From positions 7,688,001 through 7,752,000 of the forward strand of contig OY969916.1 in the NCBI GenBank assembly GCA_963704535.1: a DNA stretch of 64,000 bases, given 5' to 3'. A program made the translations under genes and the position numbers. Source of the stretch: G963704535 sp963704535. Its GTDB lineage: Bacteria; Chloroflexota; Chloroflexia; Chloroflexales; Roseiflexaceae. The notes beneath the pieces are model-generated. The model saw only the letters and a program-made list of their open reading frames with translations. It had not been told where the DNA came from and ran no database searches. This document shows positions 30,828 to 39,119 of the stretch, in pieces (within the stretch, counting starts at the first letter, position 1; each line of letters starts with the position of its first letter).

Positions 30828-31262
30828 TCATGGTTCTTTATTCGGCTCCCTCTGAAGTGCGGGCAAAAGCCAGTTTTCTTGTTTCAACTGCGGAACCGCC
30901 TTGAAATCGTTATCTGTTGTCAGCAGTGTGAGATCGTAATGCAGTGCAACTGTGGCGATAAGTGCGTCCACGGTTTCCAATTGCCGTCCCCGGCGCCGCA
31001 GTACAATCTGAAGATCAGCAGCGGTTTCCGCAAATAATCTATCAATATCGTAGTAATTGAATGAGGATTTGAGCCGATCCCACTCTTCCAGGTTTTGTTT
31101 CGCACGTGGTAAGAGGCTTATGCCAAAGAGCACCTCAGTGACTGATGGAACAGCAATTCCAAAAGTGTTTCCCGCCAGAAGACTTTCCACAACCTTGCGG
31201 CGTAGCGAATGGCCCACTGTTACCAGGGGTGATATGTGATTTGTATCAAGCAAGTAGGTCAT
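30828..31262 (-). CDS. PIN-domain toxin (VapC family)
   Basis: 144 aa. The PIN fold acidic residues are visible: YLLDTNHISPL (first Asp), VTEVLFGISLLP (Glu), ETVDALIATVALHYDLTLLT and TTDNDFKAV (two Asp). VapC toxins are Mg-dependent RNases that often cut tRNA. It overlaps the upstream antitoxin gene by 4 nt (ATGA), the usual toxin-antitoxin coupling. It sits inside the aromatic-degradation cluster. Confidence 0.88.
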   Translation of the reverse strand: MTYLLDTNHISPLVTVGHSLRRKVVESLLAGNTFGIAVPSVTEVLFGISLLPRAKQNLEEWDRLKSSFNYYDIDRLFAETAADLQIVLRRRGRQLETVDALIATVALHYDLTLLTTDNDFKAVPQLKQENWLLPALQREPNKEP

Positions 31263-31705
31263 GGTTCTGCGGAGCGTCCTTCATCACGATCATTCGCCTG
31301 TGTCATCGCCTTCATTTCGGCCTCGACGGTAGCCCACTCGCGATTACAGGCTTCTTCTTCAAAGGAAGGATCTGTCGATGTATCCGACAGCAGTTCAGCG
31401 AGTGATTGAGTTGCCCGATGCACACTCGCCGGACTAGAAGATATTGCTTTGATCTTTGCGATGACTTCATCAGGTGAAACATGGATGTCTCCTTCGCCCC
31501 ACACCTCCTGGTGCGAATATGTACGTTCCTCACCAGATGTTATGCGTGCCTTAATCTTGATCGCCTCTTGCACATCGTCAGCTTCTTCCAAGTATTCTTC
31601 CAGAAGCTCCTGGACCAACTGGTCGATGGTATCTCCGCGCTGGGCAGCTATTTTCTCGGCACGTAGCCGCAGCGCATCGGGTAGTTGGATCGTTACTGCT
31701 GTCAT
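31259..31705 (-). CDS. Antitoxin paired with the VapC-like toxin
   Basis: 148 aa, rather long for a VapB. The N-terminus (MTAVTIQLPDALRLRAEKIA) is a ribbon-helix-helix-like strand and helix; the acidic middle and tail would contact the toxin. GAGGAGG lies upstream, and the start is only 15 nt after the monooxygenase stop. The two proteins overlap by ATGA. Assignment rests on the toxin partner and N-terminal pattern. Confidence 0.7.
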   Translation of the reverse strand: MTAVTIQLPDALRLRAEKIAAQRGDTIDQLVQELLEEYLEEADDVQEAIKIKARITSGEERTYSHQEVWGEGDIHVSPDEVIAKIKAISSSPASVHRATQSLAELLSDTSTDPSFEEEACNREWATVEAEMKAMTQANDRDEGRSAEP

Positions 31706-31720
31706 TGTCGTTCCTCCTCG

Positions 31721-33871
31721 CTACTCATTTTGGCGAGCCAGACTCGGCGGGTTCATTATACACAAATCTGCCCGCCCGCCCGCGATCAGCGTGTTCACTT
31801 GGTCGCTGGTCGTCAGGTAGGCTGTGGAGAGCGTGGGCACGCTGGCCTCGTTGCGCACCAGGTCGCTGTGTTGGGCCATATCGCGCCAATCGTAGGATGG
31901 CTGATCGTCGGGGACGGTTTGGCCGGCGAAGACGGCGACCAAGTCGCAGCCGTGCTGCTTGAGCGCCCGCGCGACGCTGATCGCATCCGCGATCTGGATG
32001 CCGTCACGGGCCCAGTCGGTGGCGTTGAGCGCGACGGCGATCGGCTTGTCGGCGGGCCAGGCGGCGCGCACCGCGTCGAAGACTTCGAGCGGGTAGCGCA
32101 TGCGGCGCTCCAGGTCGCCGCCGTAGGCATCGTCGCGCCGGTTGGTCAGCGGCGAGAGGAAGCTCCCTAGCAAGTAGCCGTGGGCCATGTTGATCTGGAG
32201 CATGTCGAACCCGGCCTCGTCGGCCAGGCGCGCGGCCTGCACGAACGCAGCGCACACCTGCTCCATGTCGGCGCACTCCATGGCCCTGGGGGGCTGGCTG
32301 GCTGGGCCGAAGGGGATCGCCGAGGGCGCCAGCAGCGGCCAGGCCCCCTCGCGCAGCGGCACGTCGAGCCCACGGTCGCGCGGCCGTGTGGCGCCGCGCC
32401 GCCCGGCGTGCGACAGGTGCAGCGCGAGCCTGGCGGGCGACTGCTGCCGGAGCGCCGCGACGATCTGCGCCCATGCGGCGGCGTGCTCGGGCCGGTACAT
32501 CCCGGCGTCTCCCGGCGTGATGCGCCCCTCGGTCGCCACGGCGACCGGCTCGGTGACTACCAGCCCGGCGCCGCCGCGCGCCCGCAGGGCGAGTTGGGCG
32601 GCGTGGCGCTCGCCGGGCATCCCGTCCTCGGCGGTGTAGCTCGCGGCCGGCGCCATCACGACCCGGTTCGGCAGCTCGATCCGGCGCAGCAGCAGCGGCG
32701 CCCACATCGACGGCGCGGCGATCAGCGGTGGCGCCGCGCGGCTCTCCTCCACGAACCAGCGGTCGACATCGCTCACAAAGTACGAGTCGCGCTGGGACAG
32801 GTTGTCGTACGAGATGCGGCCGCTGCGGGTCAGCAGGTGAAAGGTGAACTGGACCGGCGCGAAGTGCAGGTAGCGCCGGACATGCTCGAAGTAGCGCTGG
32901 CTGTCGGCTGCGGCCCGCTGGAGCGCCTCGACGACCGGCTTGCGGGCCTGCTCGAACTGCTTGAGCGCCGCAGCCGGCGCGTCATGCTCCTCGAACGCCT
33001 GTGCCAGCGCGATCGCGTCCTCCAGGGCCAGCTTGGTCCCCGACCCGATCGAGAAGTGGGCGGTATGGGCCGCGTCGCCCAGCAGGACGACATTCTTGTG
33101 CGACCAGCGCCCATTCTTGACAGTAGCGAAGCTGGACCAGAGTGAGCGGTTCGACATCAGGCGGCACCCGCGCAGGTGCTCGGCGAATAGCGCCTCGCAG
33201 TAGGCCAGGCTGGCCGCCTCGTCGGCCTGATCCAGCCCGGCGCGCCGCCAGGTCTCCTCGGCACACTCGACGATAAAGGTGCTGGTGGTGCCGTCAAAGG
33301 GATAGGCGTGGACGGTGAACAGGCCGTGCTCGTTCTCGCGGAAGATAAAGGTGAAGGAGTCGAAGACTAGGTCGGTGCCGAACCAGATGTAGCGGGCGCG
33401 GCCCAACTCCAGGCTGGGCTGGAAGGCGTCGGCGTAGCGGGCACGGGTCTTGCTGTTGGCACCATCAGCAGCGATCAGCAGGTCGGCCTGGGCTAGCTCG
33501 TCCGGGTCGTCAGCCTCGGTCTGGAAGCGCAGTCGGACGCCCAGTTCCGCGCAGCGCCGCTGGAGGATGTCCAGCAGGTGACGGCGAGCGATCCCGGCGA
33601 AGACGTGCCCGCCGCAGCGCACGCGCCGGCCCTGGATGTGGACATCGATCGCATCCCACAGGACGAAGCTCTGGGTGATCTCGGCGTAGGTCTTGTAGTC
33701 GGCGTCGCGCAGCCCGGTCAGCGTCCGATCGGAGAAGACCACGCCCCAGCCGTAGGTGGCGCCGGCCGGGTTGCGCTCGACGATGCCGATCTCCCAGCCA
33801 GGGTGGGCCTGCTTGAGCAGCAGGCCGGCGTAGAGGCCGCCGGGGCCGGCGCCGAGGATGTTGATGTTCAC
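31721..33871 (-). CDS. Bifunctional anthraniloyl-CoA monooxygenase/reductase (or salicylyl-CoA 5-hydroxylase)
   Basis: 716 aa. Residues 1-about 385 are an FAD aromatic hydroxylase: NINILGAGPGGLYAGLLLKQ, LLIAADGANSKTRARY and VVLLGDAAHTAHFSIGSGTK. Residues about 400-716 are an Old Yellow Enzyme/NADH:flavin oxidoreductase: LPNRVVMAPAASYTAEDGMP, LHLSHAGRRGATRPR, GYLLGSFLSPLTNRRDDAYG. This fusion is characteristic of 2-aminobenzoyl-CoA monooxygenase/reductase and salicylyl-CoA 5-hydroxylase. The GTG start at 33871 has AAGGAGGT upstream and overlaps the previous stop (GTGA). Together with the CoA ligase, Rid protein, dehydrogenase and hydratase it points to aerobic degradation through CoA thioesters. 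Confidence 0.92.
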   Translation of the reverse strand: MNINILGAGPGGLYAGLLLKQAHPGWEIGIVERNPAGATYGWGVVFSDRTLTGLRDADYKTYAEITQSFVLWDAIDVHIQGRRVRCGGHVFAGIARRHLLDILQRRCAELGVRLRFQTEADDPDELAQADLLIAADGANSKTRARYADAFQPSLELGRARYIWFGTDLVFDSFTFIFRENEHGLFTVHAYPFDGTTSTFIVECAEETWRRAGLDQADEAASLAYCEALFAEHLRGCRLMSNRSLWSSFATVKNGRWSHKNVVLLGDAAHTAHFSIGSGTKLALEDAIALAQAFEEHDAPAAALKQFEQARKPVVEALQRAAADSQRYFEHVRRYLHFAPVQFTFHLLTRSGRISYDNLSQRDSYFVSDVDRWFVEESRAAPPLIAAPSMWAPLLLRRIELPNRVVMAPAASYTAEDGMPGERHAAQLALRARGGAGLVVTEPVAVATEGRITPGDAGMYRPEHAAAWAQIVAALRQQSPARLALHLSHAGRRGATRPRDRGLDVPLREGAWPLLAPSAIPFGPASQPPRAMECADMEQVCAAFVQAARLADEAGFDMLQINMAHGYLLGSFLSPLTNRRDDAYGGDLERRMRYPLEVFDAVRAAWPADKPIAVALNATDWARDGIQIADAISVARALKQHGCDLVAVFAGQTVPDDQPSYDWRDMAQHSDLVRNEASVPTLSTAYLTTSDQVNTLIAGGRADLCIMNPPSLARQNE

Positions 33872-34725
33872 GCGGGACCTCCTTGCCCCACGACATCGGC
33901 CAGCCGCTCCAATTGCTCGATCTTGGCCGATGTCGGGAACAGCACCAGGTGGTCGCAGCCCTCCTCGGCATACCCACGGGCGAGCTGAACGATCGCCTGA
34001 GGGGTCGTGAGCAGGCCGGCGGCGATCCGCTCGGCGAACGGCCCGGTGAAGGCGTAGTAGTCGAGCAGGTAGGCGCGACCGGCGTCGGCTTCGCCGGGGC
34101 CGAGCGCGTAGTAGCCCTGGCCCCACAGGCGCGGCTGCCCCGGCCGCCCGGCGTCGGCCCATGCCGCGCGCATCCTGGCGGCGGCGGCGGCGAACGCGCG
34201 CGGTGGCCCGCCGCCGTGGACGTAGCCGTCGGCGTAGCGGGCCGCCCGCGCGTAGGCGCTGTCGTTCAGGCCGCCGACCAGGATCGGTGGGCCGCCGGGC
34301 CGGGCCGGGCGCGGGCCGATGCGCTCGTCCTCCCAGGCGGCTCGCAGCGCGGCCAGTTGCTCGGCCAGGCGCCGGCCGCGCGCCGCGTACTCGACCCCGG
34401 CAGCCGCGTAGTCGTCGCGGCGGGCGCCCAGGGCCACCCCCAGGGTGAGGCGCCCGCCCGATAGCGCGTCCAGCGTGGCGGCTTCTTTCGCCAGCAGCGC
34501 GTCGTTACGCAGCGGGCCGATGATGATCAGGGTGGCGAGTTGGATCCGGCTGGTCGCCCCGGCCGCCGCCGCCAGCGACACCAGCGGCTCGTAGCTGTCG
34601 TAAAGCAGCCGGTCGAAGACCCCCAGGCTGGCGAAGGGGCCAGCGTCGGCGCGGCGCGCCCATTCAAGCATCAGCGCGCCGGTCGCGCCTTTGAGGGTGT
34701 TGGGCAGTCCGATGCCAAGCTCCAT
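33868..34725 (-). CDS. LLM-class (luciferase-like) flavin oxidoreductase
   Basis: 285 aa bacterial-luciferase-like TIM barrel: MELGIGLPNTLKGATGALML, SRIQLATLIIIGPLRNDALL, LDALSGGRLTLGVALGARRD, and ILVGGLNDSAYARAARYADG. It could be F420- or FMNH2-dependent. AAAGGAAGG precedes the ATG at 34725. It is the first gene of the minus-strand aromatic cluster and is translationally coupled to the monooxygenase (4-nt overlap). Substrate unknown. Confidence 0.85.
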   Translation of the reverse strand: MELGIGLPNTLKGATGALMLEWARRADAGPFASLGVFDRLLYDSYEPLVSLAAAAGATSRIQLATLIIIGPLRNDALLAKEAATLDALSGGRLTLGVALGARRDDYAAAGVEYAARGRRLAEQLAALRAAWEDERIGPRPARPGGPPILVGGLNDSAYARAARYADGYVHGGGPPRAFAAAAARMRAAWADAGRPGQPRLWGQGYYALGPGEADAGRAYLLDYYAFTGPFAERIAAGLLTTPQAIVQLARGYAEEGCDHLVLFPTSAKIEQLERLADVVGQGGPA

Positions 34726-35180
34726 TGCTGGCCTTCCTTTCTGCCAAGAATAAAGAACTGAGAACTGAGAACAAAGGAACAGAGGTGAAACGTGAAACGT
34801 GAAGCGTGAAACGTGAAGCGTGAAGCGTGACTCCTGTGTCAGGCGGTTGATTATACAAGAGGCTGGGGGTGGTGGCAATGTGAGCCTAATCATCAGGGCG
34901 CTATTCACGTTTCACGCTTCACGTTTCAGGTCTGCGGTGGAATGTTTTGAAACGCGCGAGTCCCTAAGTCGAAAGTAGACTTCTGATACGTTTAATAGTC
35001 AGAACAAAACACCAGCACCCACCTACCATCGCCGCCTCATCATATCGACACCGATGTCGATCATCGGATCTGGGTGGATGTCATCTTCACACTCATTCGC
35101 CGGCACATCCAAGAAACAGCGCAATGCACACGCGGTATCACAACCGCCTCATCCGCGCGTGATTGTCACTAGGCGACGCC
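34726..35180. repeat. Gene-free region with AGAACTG and CGTGAAA word repeats
   Basis: AGAACAA/AGAACTG words (34742-34778), CGTGAAA/CGTGAAG heptamers (34785-34830) and their complement TTCACGT (34906-34928). From 34940 to 35180 I see no repeats, gene or clear promoter. Confidence 0.75.
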
Positions 35181-37487
35181 ATGAACGCTCTTCCGTATGT
35201 CATCCTGTACCTGATTCCCGCCGCGCTGTCGGCGCCGCTGGCGCTGTATGGCTGGCGGCAGCGCTGGAATGTCGCGGCCAGGCCGTTTAGCCTGCTGATG
35301 GCGGCGGTCGTGTTCTGGTCGATCTGCCACGCCCTAAGCATCGGCAGCGCGACTCTCGAAGGAACGCTGTTCTGGGCCCAAGTCCAGTATGGCGGAATTG
35401 TGCTTGTATCGCCGACGTGGCTGCTGTTCGCGCTGGCCTACTCCAACCGCTGGTCGTATGCGACGCCCCAGGTGCTGATCGGCCTGCTGATCGTGCCGGC
35501 GTTGGCGTATGTCGCGGTGCTGACCAATGGCCAGCATTTCTGGTGGTGGAGCAGCGTTGCGCTCGACACCAGCCACCCATTCTCATCCCTGAGCGTCCGG
35601 CGCGGCCCGCTGTTCTGGATACACACCGTCTACACCTACGCCTGCATCCTGACCGGCCTGCTCCTGCTGATCCGGACGATGCTCGTGGCGCCAGCGATCT
35701 ATCGGCGCCAGGCGCGGCTGGTGGTGCTCGGTTCGCTGTTTCCGCTGCTTGGGAACATTGCGCACCTGCTGGGACTGCGAACCACGATCGTGGACGACCC
35801 GACGCCGTTTTTGTTCGCGGCCTCGGGGGCGGTGATGTTTTATGCGATGTTCCGCTATCATCTGCTCGATCTCGCGCCGATCGCCCAGCGTGAAATTTTC
35901 GAGAGTATGCCCGACGGCGTGGTGGTGCTCGACCGCCGCGGCATCGTAGTCGCGATCAACGACCCGGCGCCCGCCATACTGGCCCTGCCGGCGACCGAGT
36001 GGGCCGGCCGGATGCTGCTCGACTATGTCGCCCCGTCGCCGCTGGCCGCCGCTCTTGGCGAGCTGCTCGCTCCGCCGGCCCTGCCGGCAACGCGGCGAGT
36101 CACCTACGCCGGCGCGGATGGCCTGCATGGGGTCGAGCTTCGGCTGCGGCCGCTGTCTACTCGCGCCGGTTCGCGCGCCGGCTCGCTGCTGGTGCTGCGT
36201 GATATCACCGACCAGGTGCGCGTGCAGCAGATGCTCGACCAGCGCGCGGCCGACCTGACCCTGCTGAACCAGATCGCCCGCGCCGCCAATGCCGCCGTCC
36301 AGACCGACGACCTGCTGCGGCTGATTAGCGCCGAGGTTGCCAGGGTGACACCGGGGGGTCGGGTCGCGATCGGGCTGCTCCAGTCCGATCGCGCGACGCT
36401 GCGCCTGGTGAGCGACCAGCCCTCCGGCAACGGCGCGGCGCCGGTCGCCCGAACGCTCAATGTCGCCGACCTCGGCCCGATCGAGGCCGTGCTCCACACC
36501 GGCCAGCCGGCCGAGCTGCTCGTCGATGATCCGCCGCTGGCCGGGACGCCGGTCGGGATCGCCCTGGGTGAGCTTGGCCTGGGCGCCATACTGGTTGAGC
36601 CGCTGTACAGCCAGGCCGAGCCGCTCGGCCTGCTGATGGTCGGGCATGTCGACGCGCGCCCGTTCAGCGCCGACGAGCTGCGCCTATTCGAGACGGTGGG
36701 GAAGCTGGTCAGCGAGACGGTGATTCGCACGCACTTGTACGAAGAGGCCCACCAGGCCAGCAATCTCAAATCGTCGTTCCTGGCGACGGTGAGCCATGAG
36801 CTGCGTACGCCGCTGACCTCGATCATCGGCTACACCGACATGCTGCTGGCAGGGATCTTCGGACCCATCCCCGGCCCGATCGAGGAGCCGCTCGACAACA
36901 TCCGCTACAGCGGCCACACCCTGCTGCGCCTGATCAACGATATCCTGGACTTCTCGAAGATGGAGGCCGGCCACTTCACCGTCGACGTCTACGCCGTGGA
37001 CCTTGCGTCGGTGATCGAGGGCGTCGTCGGGGTGATGCGGCCACAGATCTACGCGCGCGACCTGGCGCTTCACCTGGACCTAGCCCCGAACGTGCCGCTG
37101 GTGCAGGCCAACAACACCCGCCTGGAGCAGGTCCTGACCAATCTACTTGCCAATGCGATCAAGTTCACCGACACGGGCTCGATCACGGTGCGGACGATAC
37201 TCCACGACGGCCATGTGCGCCTGAGCGTGCAGGATACCGGGATCGGCATTGCGCCGGAGGATCAGCGCGAGCTGTTCCGTGTCTTCCGGCAGGTCGAGAA
37301 CTCCCACACCCGGCGCTTTCGCGGCACCGGCCTGGGCTTGGCGATCAGTAAGCGGCTGGTGGAGTTGATGGACGGCACGATCTCGCTGGAGAGCACGCCC
37401 GGCGCCGGATCGACCTTTCACTGCGACCTGAAATTGGCCTCGGCCGCCCGGCTTCAGGAGATCGCCGTCTCGGAAGAAGAGCGCTGA
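35181..37487 (+). CDS. Membrane sensor histidine kinase (7TM-PAS-GAF-HisKA-HATPase)
   Basis: 768 aa. The N-terminal seven hydrophobic segments (to about 215) match the 7TM sensor found in many Chloroflexota kinases. Then come PAS (IFESMPDGVVVLDRRGIVVA), GAF (LLNQIARAANAAVQTDDLLR onward), HisKA with phospho-acceptor His in TVSHELRTPLTSIIGYTD, and HATPase with N box (LTNLLANAIKFTDTGS), DTGIGI and FRGTGLGLAISKRLVELMDG. It starts at the ATG at 35181 rather than an in-frame TTG 18 nt earlier. No cognate regulator gene adjoins. Ligand unknown. Confidence 0.88.
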   Translation: MNALPYVILYLIPAALSAPLALYGWRQRWNVAARPFSLLMAAVVFWSICHALSIGSATLEGTLFWAQVQYGGIVLVSPTWLLFALAYSNRWSYATPQVLIGLLIVPALAYVAVLTNGQHFWWWSSVALDTSHPFSSLSVRRGPLFWIHTVYTYACILTGLLLLIRTMLVAPAIYRRQARLVVLGSLFPLLGNIAHLLGLRTTIVDDPTPFLFAASGAVMFYAMFRYHLLDLAPIAQREIFESMPDGVVVLDRRGIVVAINDPAPAILALPATEWAGRMLLDYVAPSPLAAALGELLAPPALPATRRVTYAGADGLHGVELRLRPLSTRAGSRAGSLLVLRDITDQVRVQQMLDQRAADLTLLNQIARAANAAVQTDDLLRLISAEVARVTPGGRVAIGLLQSDRATLRLVSDQPSGNGAAPVARTLNVADLGPIEAVLHTGQPAELLVDDPPLAGTPVGIALGELGLGAILVEPLYSQAEPLGLLMVGHVDARPFSADELRLFETVGKLVSETVIRTHLYEEAHQASNLKSSFLATVSHELRTPLTSIIGYTDMLLAGIFGPIPGPIEEPLDNIRYSGHTLLRLINDILDFSKMEAGHFTVDVYAVDLASVIEGVVGVMRPQIYARDLALHLDLAPNVPLVQANNTRLEQVLTNLLANAIKFTDTGSITVRTILHDGHVRLSVQDTGIGIAPEDQRELFRVFRQVENSHTRRFRGTGLGLAISKRLVELMDGTISLESTPGAGSTFHCDLKLASAARLQEIAVSEEER

Positions 37488-37488
37488 G

Positions 37489-37617
37489 AGACTGTTTGAA
37501 ACGGGGGAGTTTGAGGGGGCCGCCCCTCAAGCTCCCCTTTTCAGACAAACTCTTGGAGATTAATGGTACAATACGGTGAGCACGTATCGGCCACCAATCT
37601 CCAATCTCCAATCTCAG
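37489..37617. repeat. Partial MITE-G plus GGAGATT palindrome
   Basis: MITE-G core at 37489-37550; GAGATTA/CCAATCT words at 37554-37617. Just before the hydratase gene. Confidence 0.75.
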
Positions 37618-37647
37618 CCCTCCGCACCTGATAAAGGCATCCACGCG

Positions 37648-38427
37648 ATGTACACGACCCTCACGTTGAGCTACGCCGGCCCGATCGCCACGGTGACGCT
37701 CGCGCGCCCAGAGCTGCACAATGCGTTCAACGCGACCATGATCGGCGAGCTGCGCGACTGCTTCACCGCACTCGCCGGCGACGACGCCGCGCGGGTGGTC
37801 GTGCTGACCGGCGCCGGCCCGTCGTTCTGCGCCGGCGCCGACCTCAACTGGATGCACGCCAGCCTGGAGTGGAGCCGCGAGCAGAACATAGCCGACGCCG
37901 AGACGCTCGCCGCGATGTTCGAGGCGATCTGGAACCTGCCCAGGCCGCTGATCGGGCGCATCAACGGCGCGGCGCTGGGTGGTGGCGCCGGACTCGTGGC
38001 CTGCTGCGACATCGCCGTGGCGGCCGACTCGGCCCGCTTTGGCTTCAGCGAGGTCAAGCTGGGGCTGCTCCCGGCTGTGATCGCCCAGTATGTCCTGCCG
38101 AAGATCGGCGTGAGCCAGGCGCGGGCCTTGTTCGTCAGCGGCGAGCGCTTCACCGCCGAGCGCGCCTTCGAGATCGGTCTAGTCCACGCCGTCACCGGGG
38201 CCGCCGAGCTGGACGCGACCGTCGGCGCGCTGGCCGGGCGCCTGATCAGCAGCGGGCCGCAGGCCGCCGGCGCCGCCAAGCGCCTGGTCGACGCCGTCTG
38301 GTCGCTGGAGCGCGAGGCGGCGCGGCGCTACGTGGTGGCCGCTATCGCCGAGGCACGCACCGGGGCCGAGGGCCAGGAAGGGCTGCGCGCGTTTCTGGAG
38401 AAGCGCAAACCGGCGTGGGCGGAGTGA
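37648..38427 (+). CDS. Methylglutaconyl-CoA hydratase-type enoyl-CoA hydratase
   Basis: 259 aa crotonase: PIATVTLARPELHNAFNATM, VLTGAGPSFCAGADLNWMHA, GRINGAALGGGAGLVACCDI, FGFSEVKLGLLPAVIAQYVL. The 'CAGADLNWM' segment and KLGLLPAVIAQYV are typical of LiuC/AUH-type methylglutaconyl-CoA hydratases of leucine and isovalerate breakdown. The carboxylase alpha chain at 39120 supports this. The start at 37648 follows a weak AAAGG. Confidence 0.82.
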   Translation: MYTTLTLSYAGPIATVTLARPELHNAFNATMIGELRDCFTALAGDDAARVVVLTGAGPSFCAGADLNWMHASLEWSREQNIADAETLAAMFEAIWNLPRPLIGRINGAALGGGAGLVACCDIAVAADSARFGFSEVKLGLLPAVIAQYVLPKIGVSQARALFVSGERFTAERAFEIGLVHAVTGAAELDATVGALAGRLISSGPQAAGAAKRLVDAVWSLEREAARRYVVAAIAEARTGAEGQEGLRAFLEKRKPAWAE

Positions 38428-38508
38428 GAGGTTGCGTAAGGGCGAACCCGTGTGTTCGCCCCGCCGGGCCACCCGCGCCCCACCAGACCACAGCATGAGG
38501 ATCACGGC

Positions 38509-38979
38509 ATGGGAATGAGAGAGCGCCTCCTCCGAACAATGGCCAACCTGTTCTTCGAGCGTCCGGCTCGTCGCATGACGCTGGCCGATCTGGCGACCAA
38601 GCTGGAAGCGGCGGGCAAAGTTATCGAGCGGCGCCTGTCGGCACCCCCCGACAACGAGTGGAACCGCAGCCAGATCCGCCATGTCGTCGGGATCGAGCGC
38701 TGGGGCCAGCAACGGGTGCGGGTGGCGCTCGGCAACCGGCTGGTCATGGATGAGTACGACGACTACCGACCGGCGGCAAACCTACCCTGGGAGCAGATGC
38801 GTGCGACGTTCCAGGACACGCGCCGGGAGACAGTGGCCCTGATTCGCGAGCTGGAGCGCGCCGGCGTCAGCAGCGACACCAAGGTCCCGCACAACCAGTT
38901 CGGCGACATGAGTGTTGGTGGGTGGTTCCAATACTTGAACAACCACGCTAATCGGGAGAGCAGGTTCCTCCGGCGATAA
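38509..38979 (+). CDS. DinB-superfamily protein
   Basis: 156 aa four-helix bundle protein. Two His-containing helices fit the DinB metal site (QIRHVVGIERWGQQRVRVAL and GGWFQYLNNHANRESRFLRR). The family covers metal-dependent small-molecule transferases and uncharacterised proteins. ATGAGGATCACGGC precedes the start ATG at 38509. No functional link to its leucine-pathway neighbours is evident. Confidence 0.7.
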   Translation: MGMRERLLRTMANLFFERPARRMTLADLATKLEAAGKVIERRLSAPPDNEWNRSQIRHVVGIERWGQQRVRVALGNRLVMDEYDDYRPAANLPWEQMRATFQDTRRETVALIRELERAGVSSDTKVPHNQFGDMSVGGWFQYLNNHANRESRFLRR

Positions 38980-38984
38980 GACAA

Positions 38985-39118
38985 GATGTACGGGTGAACG
39001 GGTGAAAGGGCCAAGCACCTGTAGGGTAGGCCCTCCGTGGCCGCCCTGTGGCCGCCCGGATGACGCAACACGCAACACGCAACACGTTTCACGCATCACG
39101 TAAATCGTAAATCGATAA
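38985..39118. repeat. Word repeats before the carboxylase gene
   Basis: ACGGGTGAACGGGTGAAAGG (38991-39010), the CCTGTAGGG...CCTCCGTGG word (39013-39058), and ACGCAAC/ACGTTTC heptamers (39062-39115). They run right up to the ATG at 39120, so the mRNA leader consists of repeats. Confidence 0.8.
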
Positions 39119-39119
39119 C

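Noticed and set aside
32180..33145. 321-aa open frame on the plus strand opposite the monooxygenase gene
   Set aside because: Antisense shadow; the minus-strand frame has clear FAD and OYE motifs.
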